A DNA stretch of 7,878 nt from Planctomycetota bacterium (GCA_013202535.1 JABMRP010000832.1:1-7878); one strand, 5' to 3'. Counted from the stretch's first letter, positions 1-7,475 are shown. Numbers and translations: made by a program. Notes: generated from the letters alone by a model not told the origin.

Positions 1-261
1 GGCGTCGTACACCTCGAGGCGATACGGCGGCAAGGGGATCAGCTTGAAGAGCTCGACGGACACCATGTCCGGCGGCTCGATACGGTAATCCGGCAGCGAG
101 ACCTTGGCCAGCTCGCGAGGCGGCTGGGGAGCCGGGCCCAACGCTTGGTTGAGTTCCTCGTCGTCCTGATAGAAGTCGAACGACCGGCAGCCGGCCGTGG
201 CCAGACATACCAGCAGAACTCCCATCAGCAAAAGCCTCGGATCAATTCGAGCAGCGGACAT
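1..261 (-). CDS. Polysaccharide biosynthesis/export lipoprotein (Wza/OtnA-like), N-terminal part only
   Basis: This is the first 87 codons of a gene that continues past the left edge. It starts at the ATG read from 261 downwards. Residues 9-24 are hydrophobic (LLLMGVLLVCLATAG) and end at Cys25 in the context TAGC, so it reads as a lipoprotein signal peptide. The lipobox is slightly atypical, with Thr at -3. A short acidic and proline-rich linker (about residues 30-56) is followed by DYRIEPPDMVSVELFKL (58-74) and PPYRLEVYDA (78-87). These resemble the opening of the polysaccharide export domain (Poly_export, usually YxIxPGD), followed in complete members by SLBB domains. Known family members form the outer-membrane or periplasmic channel for capsule or exopolysaccharide secretion. 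The start has only a weak AGGA about 10 bases upstream. It diverges from the large TPR gene across 550 bp. The family call rests on a short N-terminus, so the downstream domains are inferred. Confidence 0.72.
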   Translation of the reverse strand, partial: MSAARIDPRLLLMGVLLVCLATAGCRSFDFYQDDEELNQALGPAPQPPRELAKVSLPDYRIEPPDMVSVELFKLIPLPPYRLEVYDA

Positions 262-499
262 GGACCGATTTTCCTATGTCAGTTTTCGTTGGTTCGGTAT
301 TCCTTATCGCAACCATCATCGCACCGGCGCGGGATGGCTACCGTCACGCAAGCGAGAAAAGGGGCATTCCCCATTCTCTCCAGCTCCCCCCCAAGGAAGC
401 TTGGGCGCACGAACCCTTACGACCCTCCTAAGCTGTGCCGTCGGGATAATCGGCAAACTTTACCATCACACTTGGCTCATTTTCGTGCGAATTGCGAGA

Positions 500-536
500 T
501 CGCCCGAAATTCCCCATGGACGGGGCCAACGGGCGA
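500..536. repeat. Two-tier inverted repeat (possible RNA hairpin) in the divergent intergenic region
   Basis: The outer arms TCGCCCG (500-506) and CGGGCGA (530-536) are perfectly complementary over 7 bp. Nested inside them, CCCC (512-515) pairs with GGGG (522-525) around a six-base loop, with small internal loops between the tiers. This is the strongest hairpin in the 550-bp gap. No T-run follows it on the plus strand, and on the minus strand it is followed by mixed sequence, so it is not a standard intrinsic terminator. It could be a leader structure or protein-binding palindrome. Function is unknown. Confidence 0.4.
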
Positions 537-726
537 ACAAATAGTACAAATGAGCCGTTTAGAAAGTATGGATAGTTTGCGTCGTAGGGGTTGTATGGCC
601 GGATCCGTGTCGTCGGAGCCCGTGGCCAGCGCGGCACGGGACCGTATCGGCACCGGTCCGGCCATGGGATCGAACGACTCAAGAGCATCCGGGCATGGGG
701 GCCCGTGGGCGGCCGATTGCACCGCG

Positions 727-754
727 TTGACAGAACGACGGCCTGGGTTAGGAT
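727..754 (+). promoter_or_regulatory. Sigma-70-like promoter for the TPR gene
   Basis: A perfect -35 hexamer TTGACA (727-732) is followed, after a 16-base spacer, by TAGGAT (749-754), which matches four of six positions of the -10 consensus including the key second A and last T. Transcription would begin near 761, giving a leader of about 50 bases before the ATG at 812. It points at the large TPR gene and is the best promoter match I found in this intergenic region. The spacer is one base shorter than optimal. Confidence 0.55.
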
Positions 755-811
755 AGAACTCTCGGGTGGTCCCGCGTCTTACCGACTCTCTTTTGTCCCG
801 TGGTTTTCAGC

Positions 812-3800
812 ATGAACTATTACCAACCGGTCCGACGACTGAACGTCGTGTTTGCCGTCATTCTGCTGGTTACGGTCATCGTCACCGTCGGCAGTGTGCA
901 TCTTCTCCATGGCTATCAGGTGCGGCATACGGCGGATTCCATGCGGATCCGGGGGGAGCGATCCCTGGAAGAGGGCGACAAGGACGCGGCCGAGGGCTTT
1001 TTTACGTCGTGTGTCCAGATGAACCCCAAGGACCACGCAACGGACATGAAGCTGGCCAAGCTGGTGGCGGAAAAGGCCGACGCGCCGGACGCCACGTACC
1101 AAACGTATCTGGTGGCTCGCGTGGTGTTGACGCGCGTTTGGCGAAAAGAGCAGATGAAACTCGACGGCAAACCCGACCTGGACATCCTTCGCTCCCTGGC
1201 CTCGGTGACGATGAAAGTACGCGACTGGAGTCAGGCGGAGAAACGCTGGACGACTCTGAAAGAGAAATTTCCCGGCGAAGTCGACATCCAAGTCCAATTG
1301 GGAAGATGCCAGATCCACAAAGAGCGATTCCGCGACGCGATCGCCACGTTCGAGGAAATCACCACGAACTTTCCCAACGCGATCGAAGCGTACACCGAAT
1401 TGGCCTACCTGGTTCGAAACCACGAGGGCAATAAAGACAAAGCCGCCTTCGTGATGAGTCGTATGATCGACAAGAACCCGCGCGACGCCGAGGCCTATCT
1501 GACCCGGTCGAAGTACATGCAGCGGGCGGCCAATCTGCTGGACGGCAACATGGGGAAAATGCGGGCAGCCGCACGGCAGGACATCGAGGAAGCGCGCGAG
1601 TGCGTCGGCGAGGACGCGGGGAAGATGATGGAGGTTCATCTTGCCGCCGCCGAACTGGCGATCATGGAAAGAGACTTCGAGCGTGCCCGCCGAGAACTCG
1701 ACGGAGTCGGCGACACGGACGATCCGCGTCTGGGCCGGCTGCGGCAGTGGCTGGCCCGAGGTGAAGGGCGGATCGACGACGCCATCAAAAGCTACCGCGA
1801 GATCGTCAAGTCCGGTTCGGCCAGTCTGCAGGAAATATACGAGTTGGCACACCTGGAGATTGCCAAAGGCGACATCGAGGACATCGAGAACGCAAAAAAA
1901 CACATTCGCGCCCTGAAGAAGAAGGGAGTGTACGAGCCGCTGCTGAAGGTGCTCGATGCGCGAGTCCTGATCGCCGAGCGGAAATGGGCCGACGCCGTCA
2001 CTTTTTTGGAGCGTTTGCGAACGACCCCCGAGTTGCCCCCGGACATGCGCGGCCAGATCGACTTGCTGCTGGGTCTGTGTTTCGGACGGCTGGGCCAACT
2101 GGACCGTCAAGAAGCAGCCTACCGTTCGGCGGTCAACGAGGCTCCCAGGTCGCTCGATGCCCGCATCGCACTGACCTCCATCTTGTTGACGACCAAGAAG
2201 ACAAAAGAAGCGATAGATGAGTTCAGGCAAGTCCGCATGGCCCTGGGGGACAAAGAAGGGGACGAAGAAGCGTACGAAGTATTCCTGGCAGAATGCCTGA
2301 AGGATCCTCGCCTGTGGCAACTGTTGCTGCAAACGACCCTTGCCGAAACGAAAGAACTGCCCGAGGAAGAGCGAGACTGGGCACCCCTGGAAGCAATCGT
2401 CGAGCGAATCTGCCAGCAGGAAAGCGTCAAGCCGATCCAGAAGATCGATCTGCAAGCGATGCTGCTGACTGCGAAGGGGGATCTGACCGAGGCGAGCCAA
2501 TTGCTCACCGCGGCCTGTGACGAGCATCCCGAGACGTGGGGTTTCTGGATGCGCCTAGCCAATGTGCGCGGCGACGACGAGGGCCCCGGGGCCGCACTGG
2601 AAGTGCTCGATCGGGCCGCCGAAAAAGTGGGCAATACGCTGGCCGTTCAGATGGCCAAAGCCAATTTCGCTCTGAAGCTCGGGCCGGTCGGTGCGGAGCC
2701 GATCCTGGCTGCTCTGGAAGAAGACGTCGCCGGCTTGAAGGACGATCAGAAATCGGCCCTGCTCATGGTGTTGGCCCAGTCGTTCGACCGCATCGGAAAC
2801 CGCGCCAAGGCCGATTCCCAGTGGCAACAATTAGTCGAGAAACAGCCCGACAACGCACGGCTCCGCTTCGCCATGTTTCTCCGGGCGAAGGACGTGGGCA
2901 ACGGCGAGGAGATGGCCGAGCACCTGAAGGCCCTGCAAGGAAGCCTCAAGACGGCGGAACTCGAAGCCAACGCTCAGTGGAATTACTGCGACGCCGCCTA
3001 CCAGGTCTGGCTGGTCCGCGAAGGCAAACAGAAATCGCTGGAGATCGCCAAGGAGCGGCTTCGCGCCGCCGCGGAGACCCGACCGCATTGGCATCTGATC
3101 CCGCTGTTGCAGGCCGAGATCAATCTGGTGGAAGGCGGTCAGGAGAACATCGACCTGGCGATCAACAACTTCCTGCGAGCCGGTCGACTGGGCCAACTCC
3201 CCTCGAAACATCGCCAGTTGCTCGTCCAACTGCTGCGGCAGCAAGGGCGCGAGGCCGAAGCCGAGAAGTTCCTCGAAGAGCACCGGTCGGAAAACACGTC
3301 CCGTGCCATGCAACGCCAGGAAGTCGCACTCGCCCTGCAAATGGGAAAGACGGAAGAGGCGCTGCGGAAGGTACGGGAGATCGTCGGTGATTCCACCAAT
3401 CCGGCCGATCTGCTCTGGCTCGGGCAAATCCTCGCCCGCGCCGGAAAGCATGAGGAAGCCGAACGCTGTCTGGCTCAAGTCGTCGAGGCCGAGTCGACCA
3501 ATCCGGCAGTCTGGCTCCTCTGGATTTCCGAACTCGTGGCCACCGAGAAAATGGAGGAGGCGGAGGACGCGCTGCGAGAGGCCCAAATCAAATTGCCGGA
3601 GACCGAGGGAACTCTGCTTCAGGCGCAGGGGTACACATTGCTGAAGGATCTTACCCAGGCCGAGAGCCACTACAAGGCCGCCGTGAGAAACAACCCCCAG
3701 GACCCGCGCATTTTGCGAATGGTCGCCGAATTCTACCTCCGCACGAGCCGCCCGCGAGAAGCGGCCGGTTATTATCGGCAAGTGCTCGAACTTGGCCGGC

Positions 3801-5173
3801 GCGATCCGGAAAAGTTCGCTCCCCACGTTCGGGTGGCAAGACGCGCCCTGGCCTTGATCCTGGTCGCCGGTTCCGGCTACAAGGGGCGCGAGTTGGCCCT
3901 GGAACTGCTGCGGCAAAACGCGGTCAGCGGAGCACTGGCCGCAGGCGACCGGTGGCAGATGGCCACCATTCTCGCCGCCGGAGGAAACGCCTCCCAGGCC
4001 GAAGCCGCCGGCCTGCTCGAAGGCATCGGAGCCTCGCTCAAGCCGGCGCAACTCGCCGTGCTGGCCGATCTCTATCAGCGCACCGACCAGTGGGCGAAGT
4101 CCGCCAAGTTGATGAGGGATCTGCTGATCGAATCGTACGAAGACGCGGCCGTCGTCGAGGCCTGTGTGAAAGTCATGCTCCGCCAGCGCGCGCCGATCAT
4201 CGATATCGAGCCGCACGTCGCCACGCTGGAGGAATTGCGCCCCGACGCTCCGCAGACGAAGATACTCCGGGCACAACTGATGATTCAAGAAGGCCGGGCA
4301 GACGAAGCGGTGGCCCTGCTTCACGCGCTCATTCCTTTCCCCTTGCCGGACAAAGTTGAGCCGGAGCATCTGGCCAAATTGCGGGATATCGGCTTGATAC
4401 TGGAGAATCTCGAACAGTACGCTCCGGCCGAGAAACTCCTCACCGCGTTGGCGAAGGAGGATCCGAAGGGATATCTCGTCCTGGCCAGTTTCACGGCCCG
4501 ACGCGGATTGCCCGGCAAGGCCCTCGATTATTGTGAAGAAGCGATGGCCGAAATGGAAACGCAGCACATACTCCCCACGGCGCTTGCCGTCGTTCAGCTC
4601 GATGACGGGGACGTCGCTCCGGCGCTGCTCGAACGAGTCGACGGGTGGTTGAAGACAGTAGCCGAGAAGGCCCCCGACCACGCATTCGTCCTTTTTCACG
4701 AGGCCGGCTTGCGTCAGGTGCAGGGGCGATTCGACGAAGCGATCTCCGTCTACCGGAAACTCATCGACAACGAGAAACTGCCCGACAAGGACAAGGCCAC
4801 CGCGTGGGCCAATCTGGCCTATCTGCTGGCGGCGCAAGACGAGCACCTCGACGAAGCGCTGGACTTGATCAAAAAGGCGATCGACCTGCTCGGGCCCATG
4901 CCCCAGTTGCTCGATACCCGCGCCTTGGTCTACCTCGCCCAGGGAGACAGCCAGGCGGCGATTCGCGACATGGAGGCCGCGGTGGCCGACACCCCGTCGG
5001 CGCTGAACCTGTTCCACCTGGCTCAGGCGCAGGCACAATCGGGGCAAAAGGCGGCCGCCGCCGAGACACTCCAGCGCGGACGCGACTCGTATCAGCTCCG
5101 TGCCGACCGCGTACCCAAGATCGAACGCCAGAAGTATGGCAAGCTGCTCGACGAGTTGAAGGAAGTGCTTTGA
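812..5173 (+). CDS. Large membrane-anchored tetratricopeptide-repeat (TPR) protein, 1453 aa
   Basis: I chose the ATG at 812; a GTG four codons earlier (800) is in frame, but neither has a Shine-Dalgarno site. Residues 1-10 carry an RR pair, followed by a single hydrophobic segment (about 11-32, NVVFAVILLVTVIVTVGSVH). This is a signal anchor that would leave the rest in the periplasm. Almost all of the remainder is helical hairpin repeats with TPR spacing of Ala, Gly, Tyr/Phe and Pro. Clear examples are residues about 43-76, 137-200 (QLGRCQIHKERFRDAIATFE), 414-475, 732-825, 940-995 (TLLKDLTQAESHYKAAVRNN) and 1291-1425 (DEAISVYRKLIDNEK and following). I see no catalytic domain, C-terminal beta-barrel or sorting signal; the end is a charged helix (KYGKLLDELKEVL). 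TPR arrays are protein-binding scaffolds. Divergence from an export lipoprotein suggests a role in exopolysaccharide assembly, comparable in general design to the TPR parts of PelB, BcsC or AlgK, but this is inference. Codon use is strongly biased and even along the whole gene, with no frameshift. Confidence 0.9.
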   Translation: MNYYQPVRRLNVVFAVILLVTVIVTVGSVHLLHGYQVRHTADSMRIRGERSLEEGDKDAAEGFFTSCVQMNPKDHATDMKLAKLVAEKADAPDATYQTYLVARVVLTRVWRKEQMKLDGKPDLDILRSLASVTMKVRDWSQAEKRWTTLKEKFPGEVDIQVQLGRCQIHKERFRDAIATFEEITTNFPNAIEAYTELAYLVRNHEGNKDKAAFVMSRMIDKNPRDAEAYLTRSKYMQRAANLLDGNMGKMRAAARQDIEEARECVGEDAGKMMEVHLAAAELAIMERDFERARRELDGVGDTDDPRLGRLRQWLARGEGRIDDAIKSYREIVKSGSASLQEIYELAHLEIAKGDIEDIENAKKHIRALKKKGVYEPLLKVLDARVLIAERKWADAVTFLERLRTTPELPPDMRGQIDLLLGLCFGRLGQLDRQEAAYRSAVNEAPRSLDARIALTSILLTTKKTKEAIDEFRQVRMALGDKEGDEEAYEVFLAECLKDPRLWQLLLQTTLAETKELPEEERDWAPLEAIVERICQQESVKPIQKIDLQAMLLTAKGDLTEASQLLTAACDEHPETWGFWMRLANVRGDDEGPGAALEVLDRAAEKVGNTLAVQMAKANFALKLGPVGAEPILAALEEDVAGLKDDQKSALLMVLAQSFDRIGNRAKADSQWQQLVEKQPDNARLRFAMFLRAKDVGNGEEMAEHLKALQGSLKTAELEANAQWNYCDAAYQVWLVREGKQKSLEIAKERLRAAAETRPHWHLIPLLQAEINLVEGGQENIDLAINNFLRAGRLGQLPSKHRQLLVQLLRQQGREAEAEKFLEEHRSENTSRAMQRQEVALALQMGKTEEALRKVREIVGDSTNPADLLWLGQILARAGKHEEAERCLAQVVEAESTNPAVWLLWISELVATEKMEEAEDALREAQIKLPETEGTLLQAQGYTLLKDLTQAESHYKAAVRNNPQDPRILRMVAEFYLRTSRPREAAGYYRQVLELGRRDPEKFAPHVRVARRALALILVAGSGYKGRELALELLRQNAVSGALAAGDRWQMATILAAGGNASQAEAAGLLEGIGASLKPAQLAVLADLYQRTDQWAKSAKLMRDLLIESYEDAAVVEACVKVMLRQRAPIIDIEPHVATLEELRPDAPQTKILRAQLMIQEGRADEAVALLHALIPFPLPDKVEPEHLAKLRDIGLILENLEQYAPAEKLLTALAKEDPKGYLVLASFTARRGLPGKALDYCEEAMAEMETQHILPTALAVVQLDDGDVAPALLERVDGWLKTVAEKAPDHAFVLFHEAGLRQVQGRFDEAISVYRKLIDNEKLPDKDKATAWANLAYLLAAQDEHLDEALDLIKKAIDLLGPMPQLLDTRALVYLAQGDSQAAIRDMEAAVADTPSALNLFHLAQAQAQSGQKAAAAETLQRGRDSYQLRADRVPKIERQKYGKLLDELKEVL

Positions 5174-5233
5174 ACGCGCGTTGGCGGGTTTTTTCCGGGT
5201 TGGCCCGGGGGTAGCGGCTGCGCGAGCGCCGGC

Positions 5234-5263
5234 CGGGTGAGGCTTTCCCCGCTCGCCCGTTTT
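5234..5263 (+). terminator. Possible weak intrinsic terminator after the TPR gene
   Basis: CGGGTGAG (5234-5241) can pair with CTCGCCCG (5252-5259) over eight positions including one G-T wobble, around a ten-base loop. TTTT follows directly (5260-5263). The T-run is short, so termination may be inefficient. It lies 60 bases after the TPR stop and just before the -10 box of the next gene. A T6 run at 5189-5194 precedes, rather than follows, a small CCGGG/CCCGG hairpin (5195-5208), so that hairpin does not fit a plus-strand terminator. Confidence 0.4.
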
Positions 5264-5266
5264 GCC

Positions 5267-5272
5267 TACAAT
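5267..5272 (+). promoter_or_regulatory. Candidate -10 box (TACAAT) for the 90-aa gene
   Basis: TACAAT matches five of six positions of the sigma-70 -10 consensus and lies 53 bases before the ATG at 5326. No good -35 hexamer is present at the expected distance (around 5243-5249 the sequence is CTTTCCC). The predicted start of transcription, near 5279, coincides with an in-frame GTG at 5278, so a leaderless longer form cannot be excluded. The promoter call rests on one hexamer only. Confidence 0.35.
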
Positions 5273-5325
5273 GGGCGGTGTTCGTTGGTCCCTTTCCGTC
5301 TGGCTCTTACCCTCGGTTCGATGGC

Positions 5326-5598
5326 ATGGAAGCTTCTCCCTGGAAACGTTTCTTCGACCACTGGCCCGCCGACCTGGCCCGCCGGGGGATCCTGGTGACC
5401 GCCTTTGGCGAGCAGATTCTCTTCGACAACTTCCAGGTCACCGATGGCCTGTTGCTCGTTTGGCGCAAGATGCCCGACACGGTCGGTGCCCGCCAGGTAA
5501 TTCTCTCCTACGACCAGATCAACGCCCTGAAAATCGTCGACGTGGTCAAGGCACAAGCGTACGAGGCGATGGGCTTCGAGCCGGTGAAGAAGAAGTAG
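5326..5598 (+). CDS. Conserved-looking small protein of unknown function, 90 aa
   Basis: The protein starts MEASPWKRFFDHWPADLARR and ends with a lysine-rich tail (PVKKK). The frame stays open upstream to a GTG at 5278, which would add 16 residues (MFVGPFPSGSYPRFDG). I prefer the ATG because the added residues look like translated leader and MEASPWKRFF is a natural beginning. Neither start has a Shine-Dalgarno site. The middle is a run of short beta-strand-like stretches (GILVTAFGEQILFDNF, GLLLVWRKMPD, RQVILSYDQINALKIVD), which suggests a small beta-barrel or Sm-like fold, but I can assign no family or function. It has no signal peptide or membrane segment, so it is probably cytoplasmic. I have an impression of similar short proteins in other planctomycetes, unverified here. 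Codon use matches its neighbours, supporting a real gene. Its TAG stop directly abuts the stop of the convergent antiporter gene. Confidence 0.72.
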   Translation: MEASPWKRFFDHWPADLARRGILVTAFGEQILFDNFQVTDGLLLVWRKMPDTVGARQVILSYDQINALKIVDVVKAQAYEAMGFEPVKKK

Positions 5599-7341
5599 CT
5601 ACCCGGCGCGTCGCCGCACCGCCCCCAGCGCCAGGAAAAGAACCGCCATGAACGCGGCCAGAGAGGCGAGCGTTAACCACTGGGGCGCGCCCAATGCGGC
5701 AGGCAGATAACCGACGCCCAACGCCGCGGCGGCGACGACCAGACTGTAGGGCATCTGCGTGCGGACGTGGGCCAGATGATCGCACGACGAAGCGGCCGAA
5801 CTCATGATCGTTGTGTCCGAGATGGGCGAACAGTGATCGCCGAAGATCGCCCCGTCGAGAATCGCCGCAACGCTCAACACGGTGACCGGTCCGTAGACGG
5901 CGCCGTCGAGCCCGAAGGCCACGGGCAAGGCGGTCGGAATCAGAATCGCCATGGTTCCCCAACTCGTCCCGGTGGCAAAGGCGGTCAGCCCGGCCACGCA
6001 GAAGACCAGCGCCGGAAACACGGCCGGGGGAATCGCGTCGCCCAACAGGGCCACCAGGAATTTGCCCGTGCCCAGCGCGTCGCACGTTCCCTGGAGCGAC
6101 CAGGCCAACACGAGTACGGTGACCGGCAGGAAGCTGATTCGCACGCCCGAGGCCACCGCCCGAAGCATCTTTCCGGCGGAAATCCGGGCCATCGCCCAGG
6201 CCATGACCAGCGCGACGGCCAATCCGAACGCCGAAGCATAGGCCAACAGCCGGATGCTATTGGCCTGGCCGAGCACTTCCGCCCAGGCCGACCATCGCAG
6301 CGGTGCCAGAGAGTCGGCGCCCATCATGTCCAGCCCACCGCCGTCGATCCAGAGCGCGCCGCCGAACACGCCCAGCAGAGCGACCATGGGAAGGATGGCC
6401 ACGGAGGCGTGCGAGCGGGTGTTTCCAGTTGTGTCGAAGTCGCCGGGTGCCGGCAAAGGCGAGCCGGGTTTTCCGCCGGCTGCCGCTTTTCGTTCGGCGA
6501 CGGCCATGGGCCCGAAATCCAATCCCGTGGCGGCGTTGAGAAAGACAAACGCGATCATTCCCAGGCAATAGAAGCGATAGCCCAACGCGTCGACGAGCAT
6601 CGCATAGCCGCCCTTGCCGATTCCCAGGTCCGCGCCCACGTCGGCCAGTTGCGTGACCTCATAACCGACCCAGGTGCTAATCAGGGCGATACCGGCGATC
6701 GGTGCGGCCGTGGCGTCGACCAGAAAGGCCAGCTTCTCCCGGCTGATACGCTGCCGGTCGGTGATCGGCCGGAGCGTCGACCCGACGATCATCGTGTTGG
6801 CATAGTCGTCGATGAAGATCGCCAGTCCCATGGCCACGGTGGCCAATCGGGTCGATCGGGCGGAGCGGGCGAATCGGGTCAACCAGTCGGCGACCCCCTG
6901 CAAACCGCCCCCGGCCAGCATCACCGAGATCATGACCATGATCAACACGACGTAGAGGAGAATCAGCAGATGGTCGGCGTCGCAAGTGCCCGAGTTCGTG
7001 TTGTAGACGGTCTGCAGAAAGAACGTTCCCCCGGTCCACAAACCTTCAAACAGCGTGGACCACGCGCCCCCGGCACCGCCGACCGCCGCGAGTACTCCTC
7101 CGCAAAGCACGGCCGCCGCCAGACAGAGCCGCAGGCGGTTGGTCACCAGGGCCAGGGTCACGGCCAGCAGAGGCGGAACGATGCCGTGACAAGGAGGACC
7201 ATCGGCCGGCGCGAGCCAGCAGGCGACCAGACAGACTCCCACGGAAGCATGGATCGTCGCCACTCGCCAAACCCACGATCGGTCGTTCCACCAAGAGGCT
7301 CTTGCACTGCCCCCGGTTTTTGGTTCTTGCGCGCACTTCAC
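5599..7341 (-). CDS. NhaC-family Na+/H+ antiporter, 580 aa
   Basis: A polytopic inner-membrane protein with many hydrophobic segments. Family landmarks are visible in order: FIDDYANTMIVGSTLRP (176-192), LVDATAAPIAG (207-217), ATGTSWGTMAILIPTALP (456-473) and GAIFGDHCSPISDTTIMSS (497-515). The paired Asp residues at 178-179 and the GDHCSPISDT segment are the charged in-membrane regions typical of NhaC-type carriers. The known family role is exchange of sodium for protons to hold internal pH and sodium. Some relatives carry other substrates, so the exact cargo is uncertain. A hydrophilic Gly/Pro-rich loop (about 281-312) splits the protein into two halves. At 580 residues it is longer than the classical Bacillus NhaC (about 460). 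The start is GTG at 7341: it is the first ATG, GTG or TTG after an in-frame TAA about 90 bases upstream, and only a weak AGGG precedes it. It stands alone, convergent with the 90-aa gene and divergent from the sigma factor gene. Confidence 0.92.
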   Translation of the reverse strand: MKCAQEPKTGGSARASWWNDRSWVWRVATIHASVGVCLVACWLAPADGPPCHGIVPPLLAVTLALVTNRLRLCLAAAVLCGGVLAAVGGAGGAWSTLFEGLWTGGTFFLQTVYNTNSGTCDADHLLILLYVVLIMVMISVMLAGGGLQGVADWLTRFARSARSTRLATVAMGLAIFIDDYANTMIVGSTLRPITDRQRISREKLAFLVDATAAPIAGIALISTWVGYEVTQLADVGADLGIGKGGYAMLVDALGYRFYCLGMIAFVFLNAATGLDFGPMAVAERKAAAGGKPGSPLPAPGDFDTTGNTRSHASVAILPMVALLGVFGGALWIDGGGLDMMGADSLAPLRWSAWAEVLGQANSIRLLAYASAFGLAVALVMAWAMARISAGKMLRAVASGVRISFLPVTVLVLAWSLQGTCDALGTGKFLVALLGDAIPPAVFPALVFCVAGLTAFATGTSWGTMAILIPTALPVAFGLDGAVYGPVTVLSVAAILDGAIFGDHCSPISDTTIMSSAASSCDHLAHVRTQMPYSLVVAAAALGVGYLPAALGAPQWLTLASLAAFMAVLFLALGAVRRRAG

Positions 7342-7427
7342 GGTCTGGCCGTCCCTCTCGATCCACGTTGCTTGACATCCACCCGAAAGAAGGGTTCGAC
7401 CGGTGATGGTTTTCGTTCCCGACCGTT

Positions 7428-7435
7428 GTTATAGT
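7428..7435. promoter_or_regulatory. Overlapping -10 candidates on both strands
   Basis: On the plus strand TATAGT (7430-7435) matches five of six -10 positions and would serve the sigma factor, leaving a leader of about 140 bases that contains the inverted repeat. On the minus strand the same bases read TATAAC (7433-7428), also five of six, which would serve the antiporter with a leader of about 80 bases. Neither has a good -35 box at 16-18 bases: the minus-strand TTGCCC (7459-7454) is 20 bases away. The assignment is therefore tentative. Confidence 0.3.
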
Positions 7436-7475
7436 GGAGTATCCACGACAGAGGGGCAACCGGGGGTGCCATGAC

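Larger units (their letters stand above)
262..811. other. 550-bp divergent intergenic region with several hairpins
   Basis: No ORF here looks coding: the open frames crossing it have no recognisable protein signature, and several run antisense into the export gene. The region must hold promoters for both flanking genes; I can defend only the rightward one (727-754). Visible inverted repeats are 354-378 (GAGAA...GGGG paired with CCCC...TTCTC, loop CATT), 390-405 (CCCAAG/CTTGGG, loop GAAG, perfect), 500-536 (listed separately), 619-640 (CCCGTG/CACGGG), 639-659 (GGACCG/CGGTCC) and 690-705 (CGGGC/GCCCG). A relatively AT-rich patch lies around 536-592. The density of hairpins could reflect a small RNA, a long structured leader or regulatory sites, but GC-rich DNA gives some short hairpins by chance. 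I recognise no riboswitch class. Confidence 0.6.

Noticed and set aside
145..756. 203-aa plus-strand open frame across the export gene start and the intergenic region
   Set aside because: It runs antisense to the lipoprotein signal peptide, has no family signature, and contains the promoter of the TPR gene.
779..2527. 582-aa open frame on the minus strand inside the TPR gene
   Set aside because: It is in exact antisense codon register with the TPR frame, has a low-complexity Gln/Leu/Val/Arg composition, and resembles no protein family. It is a by-product of sense codon bias.
2831..5047. 738-aa open frame on the minus strand inside the TPR gene
   Set aside because: Same register and same reason as above. 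The TPR frame has clear repeat structure and an N-terminal anchor, while this frame has neither.
5189..5208. T-run and hairpin after the TPR stop as a strong terminator
   Set aside because: The T6 run comes before the CCGGG/CCCGG hairpin on the plus strand, the wrong order for an intrinsic terminator, and on the minus strand the hairpin is followed by A residues.
7372..7377. TTGACA as the -35 of a sigma-factor promoter
   Set aside because: No acceptable -10 hexamer lies 15-19 bases downstream; the nearest good one is more than 50 bases away.
5767..7434. 555-aa plus-strand open frame opposite the antiporter gene
   Set aside because: It is hydrophilic, rich in Arg, Gly, Gln and His, with no domain. 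The minus strand encodes an unmistakable NhaC-type membrane protein over the same bases.
7454..7473. Sigma-54-like site on the minus strand (TGGCAC ... TTGC) upstream of the antiporter
   Set aside because: The GG and GC dinucleotides are 11 bases apart instead of the required 10, so it does not fit a functional -24/-12 element.
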